Source: CAVQDV01 sp963711375
GTDB lineage: Bacteria > Pseudomonadota > Gammaproteobacteria > Coxiellales > Coxiellaceae
Assembly (NCBI GenBank): GCA_963711375.1
Contig: CAVQDV010000005.1
Location: forward strand, 2,046,001-2,110,000
Reading direction: 5' to 3'
Length of the DNA: 64,000 bases
A model generated the notes under the pieces. That model searched no databases, was not told where the DNA came from, and worked only from the letters and a program-made list of their open reading frames with translations. This document shows, one piece after another, positions 1-7,542 of the stretch (position 1 is its first letter; each line of letters opens with the position of its first letter). A program made the translations under genes and the position numbers.

Positions 1-117
1 AGTTTGACAATCAAACGATCAGTAGCAGAAGATCGTCAGTTTAAGTGTGCAATGGTTCTAGATATTGAGAGGGAGGCTTCACAAGGGGGGGCGGATCTCC
101 GAGTTAAAATGGAATAG
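1..117 (+). CDS. 3' end of an unidentified gene (cut by window start)
   Basis: An open frame enters the window at base 1 and closes at TAG 115-117, giving 38 residues that end in ADLRVKME. The composition (mixed charged and hydrophobic, no low complexity) looks like real coding sequence, but the fragment is too short to assign a family. It is followed by about 70 nt of spacer before the next gene on the same strand. It could be chance open frame. Confidence 0.45.
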   Translation, partial: SLTIKRSVAEDRQFKCAMVLDIEREASQGGADLRVKME

Positions 118-187
118 ACTATAGTAACTCTTGAATTTGTAAGGCTATAATGTATCGCACTATCTGGATTGCCATGAGGAGTACCCG

Positions 188-778
188 GTGAAAATTCTGT
201 TTATGCTGATATTAATATGTGAAATTACTACAGTTGCATTTGCTCAGGGGAACTTAATTCAAAGCGATCATTGTACGATTGATGCGGCCTATGCCAATGG
301 CGTTTTAGATGCTAAAAACAAAGTGAATTCCAGAGTGGATTTTGCAGTGGTCTGTGATGTACCGAAAGATTTTCACGATCGACTCAATGCGGTGTATAGG
401 AGCGGCTATCAAAATGGCGCCGCGAATATTTCAGTGAGCCAAGAATCGTGCTTAACTTCAGCTTCTGGTGATAAAGTTTGTGGTTACGATTGTAAAAAGG
501 ATCGATATGACGAAGTAACCTGTGCTCCATTTCCAACGCAAGATTGTTTGAAAGATCGATACACCCAAAAAGTTGTCTGCGGGTATAATTGCATAAAATC
601 GACCAATGGGACTGTTTATTGCGGGAAATTTTATGATGATAATTGCATTCAAGATCCCTATGGCATCGCAAAATGTGGGCTCAATTGCCGATTAGAAGGT
701 GGCTCTATACACTGTGCTCAACGTATTTTCCCAACTTATTCGTCGCGTCCTTTTTTAAAAATGGAGGGATCAAATTGA
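188..778 (+). CDS. Secreted cysteine-rich repeat protein
   Basis: Predicted 196-residue exported protein of unknown function. Residues 1-19 form a signal peptide (hydrophobic core, AFA-Q cleavage site). Residues 88-176 hold three tandem units of the pattern C-x9/10-C-G-[YL]-x-C-x8/9-C: Cys 88/98/102/112, 120/131/135/145 and 153/163/167/176. This implies two disulfides per unit in an oxidising compartment. The start is GTG at 188, supported by AGGAG at 176-180. The stop overlaps the start of the DUF2007 gene (TTGA), so the two are translationally coupled. No named family is recognised; the twelve ordered cysteines could equally bind a metal, though the signal peptide favours disulfides. Confidence 0.75.
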   Translation: MKILFMLILICEITTVAFAQGNLIQSDHCTIDAAYANGVLDAKNKVNSRVDFAVVCDVPKDFHDRLNAVYRSGYQNGAANISVSQESCLTSASGDKVCGYDCKKDRYDEVTCAPFPTQDCLKDRYTQKVVCGYNCIKSTNGTVYCGKFYDDNCIQDPYGIAKCGLNCRLEGGSIHCAQRIFPTYSSRPFLKMEGSN

Positions 779-1080
779 AAAAACTCTATGTGTCATCCGA
801 CATTGGCTTGCTCAATTTACTCAAATCTCAGCTGGAAACTGAAAATATTGTAGCGCTCATTAAAAATGAATTTCCGCCAGCAGCTGGAGAAGTTCCAAGC
901 GTTGTCGCTTCTCCTGAATTATGGGTTATTAATGACGAAGATTACACTACTGCTGGAAATATTTTAAACGAATTCCTAAACGCATCCACGCAGCCAAAAG
1001 AAAACTGGACATGTACTCACTGCGGTGAACTGCTTGAAGGGCAATTCGAATTGTGTTGGAAATGTGGCAATGTTCGATAA
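775..1080 (+). CDS. DUF2007-type protein with C-terminal zinc ribbon
   Basis: A 101-residue cytoplasmic protein. The first about 70 residues (KKLYVSSDIGLLNLLKSQLE, then a central PSVVASPELWV segment) match the small DUF2007 family, often annotated as putative signal-transducing proteins. The C-terminus adds a CxxC...CxxC ribbon (CTHCGELLEG...CWKCGNVR). I place the start at TTG 775 because GGAGGG at 763-768 is correctly spaced and the upstream in-frame residues are out of character. It overlaps the preceding stop by 4 nt, so it is probably the second gene of a two-gene operon. Molecular function is unknown. Confidence 0.75.
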   Translation: MKKLYVSSDIGLLNLLKSQLETENIVALIKNEFPPAAGEVPSVVASPELWVINDEDYTTAGNILNEFLNASTQPKENWTCTHCGELLEGQFELCWKCGNVR

Positions 1081-1183
1081 AAGCTCCTTCATCGTTAATA
1101 AACTAATTTTTTCGCCCAGCCAATATTATTCTTGGCTAATAATTACATTGCAATGGGATATTAGCTTATCATTTTGAGCAAAT

Positions 1184-1212
1184 AAAAAAAAACCACGGGA
1201 TTTCGCCCGTGG
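1184..1212 (-). terminator. Rho-independent terminator of the 325-aa gene
   Basis: On the minus strand CCACGGG (1206-1212) pairs with CCCGTGG (1193-1199) around a 6-nt loop, followed by a run of nine T (complement of 1184-1192). It lies 5 nt after the stop of the minus-strand gene 1218-2195. It is a classic intrinsic terminator. Confidence 0.85.
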
Positions 1213-1217
1213 GTTGT

Positions 1218-2195
1218 TCATTTTTTCATGGATAAATTAACGCCCTGTGTTTCATCCACCTTAGGCAGATATTGAGGAAATAGATTGCTCATATGCTGAC
1301 AAACTGAGGATTCACGAATTTCCGAAGGGATACTGCTTACATAATTGTGATATGAAAATGGCAGCCCGACCGTTTCACCCACGACCATCACTTCGTGGAA
1401 AGTATGCGCGCGGGCCATCGTTAAATAACTAAAGGCCGCTAGTAAGTATTCACTCAATTCTAGCTTTGTTAGGCCGCCATATATCATGGCTCCAAGCAAT
1501 AGCGATCCCGTGTGGCCCGAAACGCTTGAGGCAAGAGGCAAATGATGTTTTCGTATTTTTTGAACGAAGAGAGAGCTTTCGTCCACTTTTAATAGGTCCT
1601 TGGGCGAACCTTCGGTTAAGGGAGATATTCGACTAAGCTTGGCCAGAGCGGAATTACTTATGACTCCGGGATTTTTATTTTCCGCTACATTTTTAACTTC
1701 CTGTCTTTTCCGTTCCGAGAACAAAGAATTGCGAAAAATTTTATTAGCAAAAAATTCTTTATTACCGAATTTTGATTCTTCGAACATATCAATACTTTTA
1801 TTTGGACAGTGATCGTATAATCGATGAATAAAAAAACCATGTAACAACAGAACTTGCGATAAATCACTCTTTTCATTTTTTAAGATATCGATGAAAAGGT
1901 TCAAAATCGTTTCGCCATCAGCTTTTTCATGTTCTTTTAAGATAATGTGACCATGCATAGTGGTAGCAAGAAGTTCTGTTTTCACATGCACTGAGGCGTC
2001 AAGAATCGAGATTAATTGGGATCGATTGATCGAAATTAACGCTAAGATAGATTGCGAAATTTTTCTTAACGAGTGATAGTTTTCGGGATGTTTGCTTAAC
2101 TCATCGGCGAATACCGTTTCAAAATGAGCATGAAACTCAGTTTTTAATTCGTGAATTAAGGTATCATTTAGTGTATTGTGTTGTCTTCTAGCCAT
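1218..2195 (-). CDS. Hypothetical protein, 325 aa, candidate effector
   Basis: A soluble, mostly helical protein without a signal peptide or clear membrane helices. The N-terminal two thirds are charged and helical. The C-terminal third (from about residue 215) is more ordered: HLPLASSVSGHTGSLLLGA, then an L-rich helix and ARAHTFHEVMVVGETVGLPF. The conserved-looking H/S/G residues there could be an active or ligand site, but I cannot name the family. It is monocistronic, with its own terminator. Its orphan character and length resemble accessory or effector genes of Legionellales; this is inference only. Confidence 0.65.
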   Translation of the reverse strand: MARRQHNTLNDTLIHELKTEFHAHFETVFADELSKHPENYHSLRKISQSILALISINRSQLISILDASVHVKTELLATTMHGHIILKEHEKADGETILNLFIDILKNEKSDLSQVLLLHGFFIHRLYDHCPNKSIDMFEESKFGNKEFFANKIFRNSLFSERKRQEVKNVAENKNPGVISNSALAKLSRISPLTEGSPKDLLKVDESSLFVQKIRKHHLPLASSVSGHTGSLLLGAMIYGGLTKLELSEYLLAAFSYLTMARAHTFHEVMVVGETVGLPFSYHNYVSSIPSEIRESSVCQHMSNLFPQYLPKVDETQGVNLSMKK

Positions 2196-2333
2196 TCGTT
2201 TTCTCCAGTCATAAATTATTTATGCTTTGAGTCTATGGCGTGTGCGATAAAAGATAAAATCAATTGTTTTTATGGTTTTGATAGATATTATTGATCGATA
2301 GAGTTCGTGTCGGCTGGCTTGTACGTTTTCTGC

Positions 2334-2349
2334 TCCCGCTTATGCGGGA
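2334..2349. repeat. Dispersed palindrome copy (TCCCGC-TTAT-GCGGGA)
   Basis: A 6-bp perfect stem with a TTAT loop, followed by AGTGCTAC. It shares its core with the palindromes at 40710-40735, 46804-46831 and 46919-46946. It lies between the 325-aa gene and dps; the rest of this 237-nt gap (2196-2432) holds only the promoter region of the 325-aa gene. Confidence 0.65.
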
Positions 2350-2432
2350 AGTGCTACTACAGTTTGGCTGCTCAGAGCATAGATTAAGACAAGCTTATTG
2401 TGCCCGGCATGAAAGCAAAAAAGATTGATTGG

Positions 2433-2912
2433 CTATCCTTCCAAGAGGCTGCGCAACATCCAAGCTGTTTTTTCGTGGGTTTCTAGGCGTTTCGTCAGCA
2501 GATCAGCGGTAGCCTCATCATTTGCGGCGTCCGCCGATGGAAACAGCTTTCGAGCAGTGCGTGAAGCGGCCTCATGTGCCGCTACTAAATATTTAATCAT
2601 GTCGGTAGCATTGGGAACACCTTCGATTTCTTTAATGGAAGCTAGTTTCACAAATTCTTTGTAAGTGGCGGGTGTTGGATGGCCAAGAGCTCGTATGCGT
2701 TCTGCAATTTCGTCCAGCGCAAGCCATTGTTCATTATACTGAGTCTCGAACATCAAATGTAGAGTACTAAATTGAGGGCCAGTTACATTCCAGTGGAAAT
2801 TATGCGTCATCAGGTAGAGTGTGTAGCTATCGGCTAGTAGAGCAGAAAGGCCCTCTACAATCTTTTTACGATCTTCACTCTTGATTCCAATATCCATTTC
2901 GGGTGTTTTCAT
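2433..2912 (-). CDS. dps: Dps-family DNA-protection / ferritin-like protein
   Basis: Dps-type miniferritin, 159 aa. It forms dodecamers that bind DNA and oxidise and store iron, protecting against H2O2. The sequence shows the family signature HNFHWNVTGPQFSTLHLMFE with ferroxidase ligands H (HNFHWNV), the D/E set of the second helix (LALDEIAERIRALG) and the usual four-helix length. The start is ATG 2912, preceded by GGAGG; upstream in-frame residues (WQRRNPNRIV) are not coding-like. It lies 54 nt downstream of the epimerase gene on the same strand and may be co-transcribed. Confidence in the family is high. Confidence 0.93.
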   Translation of the reverse strand: MKTPEMDIGIKSEDRKKIVEGLSALLADSYTLYLMTHNFHWNVTGPQFSTLHLMFETQYNEQWLALDEIAERIRALGHPTPATYKEFVKLASIKEIEGVPNATDMIKYLVAAHEAASRTARKLFPSADAANDEATADLLTKRLETHEKTAWMLRSLLEG

Positions 2913-2966
2913 TTTAAGTCCTCCATTACTTACAATTCTATTCGGATTCCGCCTCTGCCACAAGTC

Positions 2967-3860
2967 TTAGGGTTTGATTGCTATTAGAGCGGGCTCGAGG
3001 CTTGTGTATTTAAATTCAAAGCCAGCTTTTATGAGCTTTTCAGGAATTACGTTTTGGCCGGCCAGCAATAGTTCCTCGCCCATTTCTCCGAAAAGAATTT
3101 TTACGAAAACTTTCGGAAATTTTAAAAAAGTGGGGCGATGTAACGTGTTAGCGAGCGTTTTTGTTAAGGTTTTATTGGTAACTGGATTGGGAGCGGTAAG
3201 ATTAAAGGGACCACTTAATTCCGGATGTTGAATTAAAAAATCCATTGCGCTCACCATGTCATCCATATGAATCCAGGAAGTCCACTGTTCACCATTCCCT
3301 AATACAGCGCCTAAGCCCAATTTAAAGGGAGTGAGCATTTGCTTTAATGCGCCGCCATTTTTTCCAAATACAATTCCCGTTCTGCTGATGCAAACTCGAA
3401 CGCCAATTTCCTTAGCTTGCATCGCGACAGCTTCCCAATCTCGACATAATTCGTGTCCGAAGCCACGGGCTTCTGGCGCCGAATTTTCCGTGAAAATTTT
3501 ATCTGCACTATTCCCATAATAACCCACAGCAGATCCGCTAATTAAAACCTGAGGCTTTATTTTCGCTGATTTAATGTAATCGATTATTTTTTGTGTGGTT
3601 GATATTCGGCTGTTTTTGAGGGTTTCTTTGAACTTGTCATTCCAACGTTTTTTAAATAAAGGCTCACCCGCCAAATTAATGATGGCATCATAGGGTTCAT
3701 CACTTTCTGTTAATTCGCTAATTAAACGAACCGAAGCGGGTAGTTTGGTTTTTTGCGAAATATCGCGAGTGAGTACGCTGATTTTGTTACCAGTCCCAAG
3801 AAAATGTTTGCACAATTGAGACCCTATAAATCCCGTGCCCCCAGAAATTAATATATGCAT
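2967..3860 (-). CDS. TIGR01777-family NAD(P)-dependent epimerase
   Basis: A 297-residue extended-SDR protein of the YfcH/TIGR01777 group. The N-terminal Rossmann motif GGTGFIG (residues 7-13) binds the dinucleotide. INLAGEPL, the SGSAVGYYG segment carrying the active-site Tyr, and the C-terminal DUF1731-like part (LAGQNVIPEKLIKAGFEFKY) follow in the family order. The physiological substrate is not established. It reads towards dps, and its start ATG 3860 has no competing start upstream. Confidence 0.88.
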   Translation of the reverse strand: MHILISGGTGFIGSQLCKHFLGTGNKISVLTRDISQKTKLPASVRLISELTESDEPYDAIINLAGEPLFKKRWNDKFKETLKNSRISTTQKIIDYIKSAKIKPQVLISGSAVGYYGNSADKIFTENSAPEARGFGHELCRDWEAVAMQAKEIGVRVCISRTGIVFGKNGGALKQMLTPFKLGLGAVLGNGEQWTSWIHMDDMVSAMDFLIQHPELSGPFNLTAPNPVTNKTLTKTLANTLHRPTFLKFPKVFVKILFGEMGEELLLAGQNVIPEKLIKAGFEFKYTSLEPALIAIKP

Positions 3861-3981
3861 AAATCCACCCTAATTTTTTGCAAGATACGCACCCTAGCTC
3901 AAAGTACACCCTTAGCGTCTCATTTTCAGGTTAGCGCCTCCCCAGTGGTAAGGTCAAGGTTTCCATCCTAGAATGAGTGGC

Positions 3982-4362
3982 CTATTTTCGCTGTATGAGT
4001 GGGGTAGAATCAGATTCTTCCTGTTCTTCGGGTTTAAAATAATATTTTGAAAAGAAAAACAGTCCGATTCCAAATGTGCAAAAACCAGTCCACGACCCCA
4101 TTGTGCGAAGGATCAAGTTTATGCTTTCAGAAGAAGTGCTTGTAAGCGCATCGCCTAGGACAGCACAGAGGGTAGAGTTGGCCAGTTGAGTTCCATTGCT
4201 GCAGTGTTCAGAGATGGCATCTGAGAGCGTTTGATTCATTTGTAGGGTGAAGACGAATGAGGGAATACTGCTTACCAAATTAGCCATGCCAATTGTCCCT
4301 GATATTATGCCGGCAGTAAAAAAACCAAGTTGACCTCTCGAATACGTAATTTTTTTGCGCAT
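3982..4362 (-). CDS. Small two-helix membrane protein with DxxxLI tail
   Basis: A 126-residue protein with two hydrophobic segments (about residues 12-40 and 88-108) joined by a roughly 45-residue polar loop containing two Cys. It ends in an acidic tail, KPEEQEESDSTPLIQRK. The tail contains D-S-T-P-L-I, a match to the eukaryotic acidic dileucine sorting signal [DE]xxxL[LI]. The start ATG 4362 is preceded by AAAGGAG. It flanks the xseB-ispA operon on one side, while a second two-helix protein with the same tail type (5642-5962) flanks the other. No family is recognised; a host-membrane effector is one possibility. Confidence 0.65.
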   Translation of the reverse strand: MRKKITYSRGQLGFFTAGIISGTIGMANLVSSIPSFVFTLQMNQTLSDAISEHCSNGTQLANSTLCAVLGDALTSTSSESINLILRTMGSWTGFCTFGIGLFFFSKYYFKPEEQEESDSTPLIQRK

Positions 4363-4508
4363 ATAATTTTCTCCTTTAACGGTAAATTTATTCGGGGATC
4401 TTATCGGGTAGGCTAGCTAAGCACAAGCAGAAAATTCTTAAAATCATTGAAAACTTTGGGGATTTAACAAATAATGATGCAGGCTTTTAGTGTGGAAAGA
4501 AGGTGAAC

Positions 4509-4745
4509 ATGGTCAGCAAGAAATCTGAGGCTTTTGATTTTGAAAAATCGCTGGAGGAGTTGAATCGAATAGTGGCTCAAATGGAGCAGGGCGAGCTTTC
4601 GCTCGAAAAATCCTTGGAGCATTTTGAGCAGGGCATTGGTTTAATTCGTCAATGTCAAAAAGCGCTTCAAGAGGCCGAACAAAAGGTTCAGATTCTGACG
4701 CAAGAAAATGGCAAAGACAGTTTAAAGCCCTTTAAAGATGAATAA
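4509..4745 (+). CDS. xseB: Exodeoxyribonuclease VII small subunit
   Basis: A 78-residue XseB, which binds XseA (encoded at 51274-52647) to form exonuclease VII, a single-strand DNA-specific nuclease. The whole protein is the family domain: FEKSLEELNRIVAQMEQGELSLEKSLEHFEQGIGLIRQCQKAL, two helices forming a coiled-coil. ATG 4509 is preferred to GTG 4503 because AGAAGG (4498-4503) is then well placed. It overlaps ispA by 8 nt, the usual xseB-ispA pairing. Confidence 0.95.
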   Translation: MVSKKSEAFDFEKSLEELNRIVAQMEQGELSLEKSLEHFEQGIGLIRQCQKALQEAEQKVQILTQENGKDSLKPFKDE

Positions 4746-5595
4746 TTATAAAAATCGCTTAGAAATTTTTTTGCAAGATATTTTATCTCATGAGGCTCAT
4801 CATGCTAATTTGCAAAAAGCGATGAAATATTCGGTATTAAATGGCGGAAAACGTTTGCGCCCACTGATGGTATATATTACCGGCAAAACATTTAATGCAA
4901 AAGTAGAATGCTGCGATGCACCCGCCGCTGCCATAGAATTTATTCATTGTTATTCTTTAATTCACGATGATTTGCCTGCAATGGACGATGATGATTTACG
5001 TCGTGGAAAACCGACTTGTCATAAAATGTTTGATGAGGCAACGGCCATTTTAGCCGGTGATGCTTTGCAATGTTTGGCCTTTGAAATTATTTCAAAAGGT
5101 CCACATAGCGATCGTCAAAAAATTCGAATGATCGAAACGCTTGCAAAAGCGAGTGGCGGCGATGGAATGGTGGGCGGTCAAGCCCTCGATTTAGCGTCGC
5201 AAAATAAAGAATTAACGCTGGATGAGCTTGAGAAATTACACTCCTTAAAAACAGGCGCTTTATTTCGCGCGGCCATTCGCTTAGGAGCCTTAGCCGCCGA
5301 CTGCGATGACAATATTCTTGAAGTGTTAGATCAGTTTGCTGCAAAAATAGGGCTGGCTTTTCAAGTTCAAGATGACATTTTGGATATAGAAGGCAATAGT
5401 GAAAAATTAGGAAAAATGACGGGAGCGGATGTTAAACTTGCAAAAGCCACTTATCCTGCCCTCGTGGGTCTTCTGTGCGCCAAGCAAAAAGTACTGGAAT
5501 TACAGAGTGAATCCATGGCGCTGCTGAAAAGCCTTCCTGGCGATACGAGTGATTTACAAAATCTCAGCATGAAATTAACCCAGCGCGATTTCTAA
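4738..5595 (+). CDS. ispA: (2E,6E)-farnesyl diphosphate synthase
   Basis: A polyprenyl synthetase that condenses IPP with DMAPP and GPP to FPP, feeding undecaprenyl and quinone synthesis. Both Asp-rich motifs are intact: first HDDLPAMDDDDLRRGKP (FARM) and second FQVQDDILDIEG (SARM), with GGKRLRP near the N-terminus. At 285 aa it is slightly shorter than the E. coli enzyme at the C-terminus. It overlaps xseB, so it is translationally coupled. No dxs follows; the next gene is convergent. Confidence 0.95.
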   Translation: MNNYKNRLEIFLQDILSHEAHHANLQKAMKYSVLNGGKRLRPLMVYITGKTFNAKVECCDAPAAAIEFIHCYSLIHDDLPAMDDDDLRRGKPTCHKMFDEATAILAGDALQCLAFEIISKGPHSDRQKIRMIETLAKASGGDGMVGGQALDLASQNKELTLDELEKLHSLKTGALFRAAIRLGALAADCDDNILEVLDQFAAKIGLAFQVQDDILDIEGNSEKLGKMTGADVKLAKATYPALVGLLCAKQKVLELQSESMALLKSLPGDTSDLQNLSMKLTQRDF

Positions 5596-5641
5596 ATGTA
5601 CCTCAGCCCATTTATTTTGAGCTGAATAATGCTCGTAAATA

Positions 5642-5962
5642 TTAGTTACTGTTTAACGTAGTGTTAATTAATGAGGTCGCATCATCATCTTGAGCCTCTT
5701 TATTCTTTTTACAATAATGGAAAGTAGCCGTTATCGCAGTAACAAGAACTACTCCGGTCGCTAAACCGACACCACCTATTCCTATATCTGTGGCTACTTG
5801 GAAAGCTGTAGAGGCTACGTCGCGGCCATACGCTTTCGCTTCAGTCATTGCATAAGCAAGAACTACCCCAGCTGATGCAAAACTAAGGCCTGATCCCATA
5901 GCAAAAACAAGGCCATAGGTAAAGAACGCTTGTGCATTGCTTGTTTTATTCTCTCTTCTCAT
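5642..5962 (-). CDS. Small two-helix membrane protein with DxxxLI tail, PmrA-type promoter
   Basis: A 106-residue protein with two long hydrophobic, small-residue-rich helices (about residues 11-36 and 54-80) and a polar C-terminal tail CKKNKEAQDDDATSLINTT. The tail holds D-A-T-S-L-I, again matching [DE]xxxL[LI]. ATG 5962 is chosen over TTG 5968, which lacks better SD spacing. A tandem TTTAA-N6-CTTAA site lies 71 nt upstream (6033-6048). The arrangement parallels the 126-aa protein at 3982-4362, although the two sequences are not clearly homologous. Function unknown; a candidate secreted or host-membrane protein. Confidence 0.6.
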   Translation of the reverse strand: MRRENKTSNAQAFFTYGLVFAMGSGLSFASAGVVLAYAMTEAKAYGRDVASTAFQVATDIGIGGVGLATGVVLVTAITATFHYCKKNKEAQDDDATSLINTTLNSN

Positions 5963-6032
5963 TTTCAATTTCCCATTTTGTTAATGGCTATAACTCTATC
6001 TTAGCGTTTTATTTAAGGCAATAAAGAAAAGC

Positions 6033-6048
6033 TTAAGGCTTAATTAAA
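6033..6048 (-). promoter_or_regulatory. PmrA-type tandem box (TTTAA-N6-CTTAA)
   Basis: Minus-strand TTTAATTAAGCCTTAA: two YTTAA half-sites separated by 6 nt, oriented towards the gene at 5642-5962. The spacing equals the consensus bound by the PmrA response regulator in Legionella/Coxiella. No strong -10 follows at the expected distance (best is TTAAAT), so this is weaker than the site at 30372-30387. Confidence 0.45.
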
Positions 6049-6072
6049 TGCTGAAATTCAGCAATTCCCGCT

Positions 6073-6864
6073 TTATTTATTCTTCATTAGAAGATAGGCA
6101 ATTTTACGTTGAATAAATCGAGGTGATAAGCGGTTGATCCACGATGTAAGTTTATTGACGAATCCGGGCACTATGGAAGCTCGGCCACGTTGAAGGGCGG
6201 CGAGACCAACTCTCACCACTTGCGGACTCTGCATCATCACCAAGCGCTGATAAAAGGTGGCTTTTTGGCCGGCGACTGCAAGAAAGTTCGTGGCAGTTAT
6301 CCCTGGCGAGAGAACCGTTACGGTAACGCCCTTAGGTTTGAGCTCCTCATGCAGGGCTTCGCCAAAAAGGAGTACAAAGGATTTACTGGCGCTATAGGCC
6401 GCATAAGTCGGTGTAGCCTGATACGCTGCAATGGAAGCAATAAGGAGAATTTTTCCGTGGCCTCGTTCTACCATATCTTTTGCAAAGGCATGAGTGATTT
6501 CTGTGACACCCAGAATATTAAGCTCCAACATGCCGAGTGTTGTTTCGAGAGGCTGCTCTATAAATGGGCCATAGAGCCCGCGACCGGCATTATTAATTAA
6601 AACCTCTATGGCGATATTTTCAGCGTCCATGATTTTTTTTAATTCTAGGCCAACGCCCAGTTTTGCGAGATCTAGACTAATCACTTTGGTCTGTATTTCA
6701 AAGCTTTTTTCTAATTCACTGGCCAGTAAATGCATGGGTTCTGCTTGTCTCGCGACCAGCACAAGATTGTGGTCTGCTTCTGCTAATTCGCGGGCAAAAT
6801 CCACACCTAGTCCGCTAGAAGCGCCAGTGACCAAAGCCCAGGGTTTTTCATTGATAGTTGGCAT
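6073..6864 (-). CDS. Short-chain dehydrogenase/reductase
   Basis: A classical SDR of 262 aa acting on an unknown alcohol or carbonyl substrate with NAD(P). Visible motifs: TGASSGLG cofactor loop (about residue 14), NNAGRG, catalytic Ser in LIASIAAYQ and YAAYSASK (catalytic Tyr/Lys), PGIT after it. The C-terminal basic stretch (FIQRKIAYLLMKNK) is typical of the DltE/YdfG-like group. I start at ATG 6864, which has AAGGAA six nt upstream; an ATG at 6879 would add 5 residues. The stop codon touches a half copy of the dispersed palindrome (6059-6074). Confidence 0.9.
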   Translation of the reverse strand: MPTINEKPWALVTGASSGLGVDFARELAEADHNLVLVARQAEPMHLLASELEKSFEIQTKVISLDLAKLGVGLELKKIMDAENIAIEVLINNAGRGLYGPFIEQPLETTLGMLELNILGVTEITHAFAKDMVERGHGKILLIASIAAYQATPTYAAYSASKSFVLLFGEALHEELKPKGVTVTVLSPGITATNFLAVAGQKATFYQRLVMMQSPQVVRVGLAALQRGRASIVPGFVNKLTSWINRLSPRFIQRKIAYLLMKNK

Positions 6865-6903
6865 TTTGTGTTCCTTCATTCTATTCCAAAAGCGTGAGCA
6901 GGG

Positions 6904-7494
6904 TTAAACGCTTTTAGTATAGACATAAGTAGAAGGTTTTGTGAATGGTTTGCGCAGCAAGGCAAAAATAAGAGAGGAAAAAAATAAAGTGGCGAATATA
7001 TCTTTGGCGTAGAAGGGCAGGGCCATAAAATAGCACTGGAGTAAACCTTCTTGGTTCATGGGATAAAGCGAGCTACTTAGAAATACGCCGAAATTTGAGA
7101 CTAGAAAAAATACGGTGGAGCTTGCTGTGCTTGCTATAATTACTCGTTTAAAAGATAGTGACCTTTCGATCGAGGACAATCCGGAATCCAGCATAAATTT
7201 CCCAAGTAAAGTCACCAGAAAATACGATAAATATTGCCAATAAAATCCTGGATAAAATGGCGAAAAGTGCCGCATGAAAAAAAAGTTGATTACAGAATCC
7301 GTGCTCACAATAATTATCAAGGGAAATAAAAAGGCTAGCCAAGTTCGTTTTATTAATCGAGTGCTAAAAAGCGAAACGGATTCCATGGGCGAAAAACCCA
7401 TTGGAAAAAAAGGCAGTGTAGCACCGGCCACTCGAAGCAAGGCAGTGAATAAGGAAAACGTTAATATCAGTTTTATTTTTAAATAATTTTTCAT
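6904..7494 (-). CDS. DUF6580-family membrane protein
   Basis: An integral membrane protein of 196 aa with about five to six helices. The pattern FSPMESVSLF near the N-terminus and NFGVFLSSSLYPMNQEGLLQ...ALPFYAKDIFATLFFSSLIF in the C-terminal half match the DUF6580 family, whose fold resembles ECF-transporter S components. The transported substrate, if any, is unknown. SD GGAG lies 10 nt before ATG 7494. It lies between the APC antiporter and the SDR, all on the minus strand with short gaps, so an operon is possible. Confidence 0.8.
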   Translation of the reverse strand: MKNYLKIKLILTFSLFTALLRVAGATLPFFPMGFSPMESVSLFSTRLIKRTWLAFLFPLIIIVSTDSVINFFFMRHFSPFYPGFYWQYLSYFLVTLLGKFMLDSGLSSIERSLSFKRVIIASTASSTVFFLVSNFGVFLSSSLYPMNQEGLLQCYFMALPFYAKDIFATLFFSSLIFALLRKPFTKPSTYVYTKSV

Positions 7495-7542
7495 TTTAAA
7501 TTCTCCATTAATTCCTTAAAACGCTGAGCATAAGAATCAGAT

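Noticed and set aside
6190..6600. 136-codon plus-strand frame opposite the SDR gene
   Set aside because: Antisense shadow of a clear SDR; composition is not protein-like.
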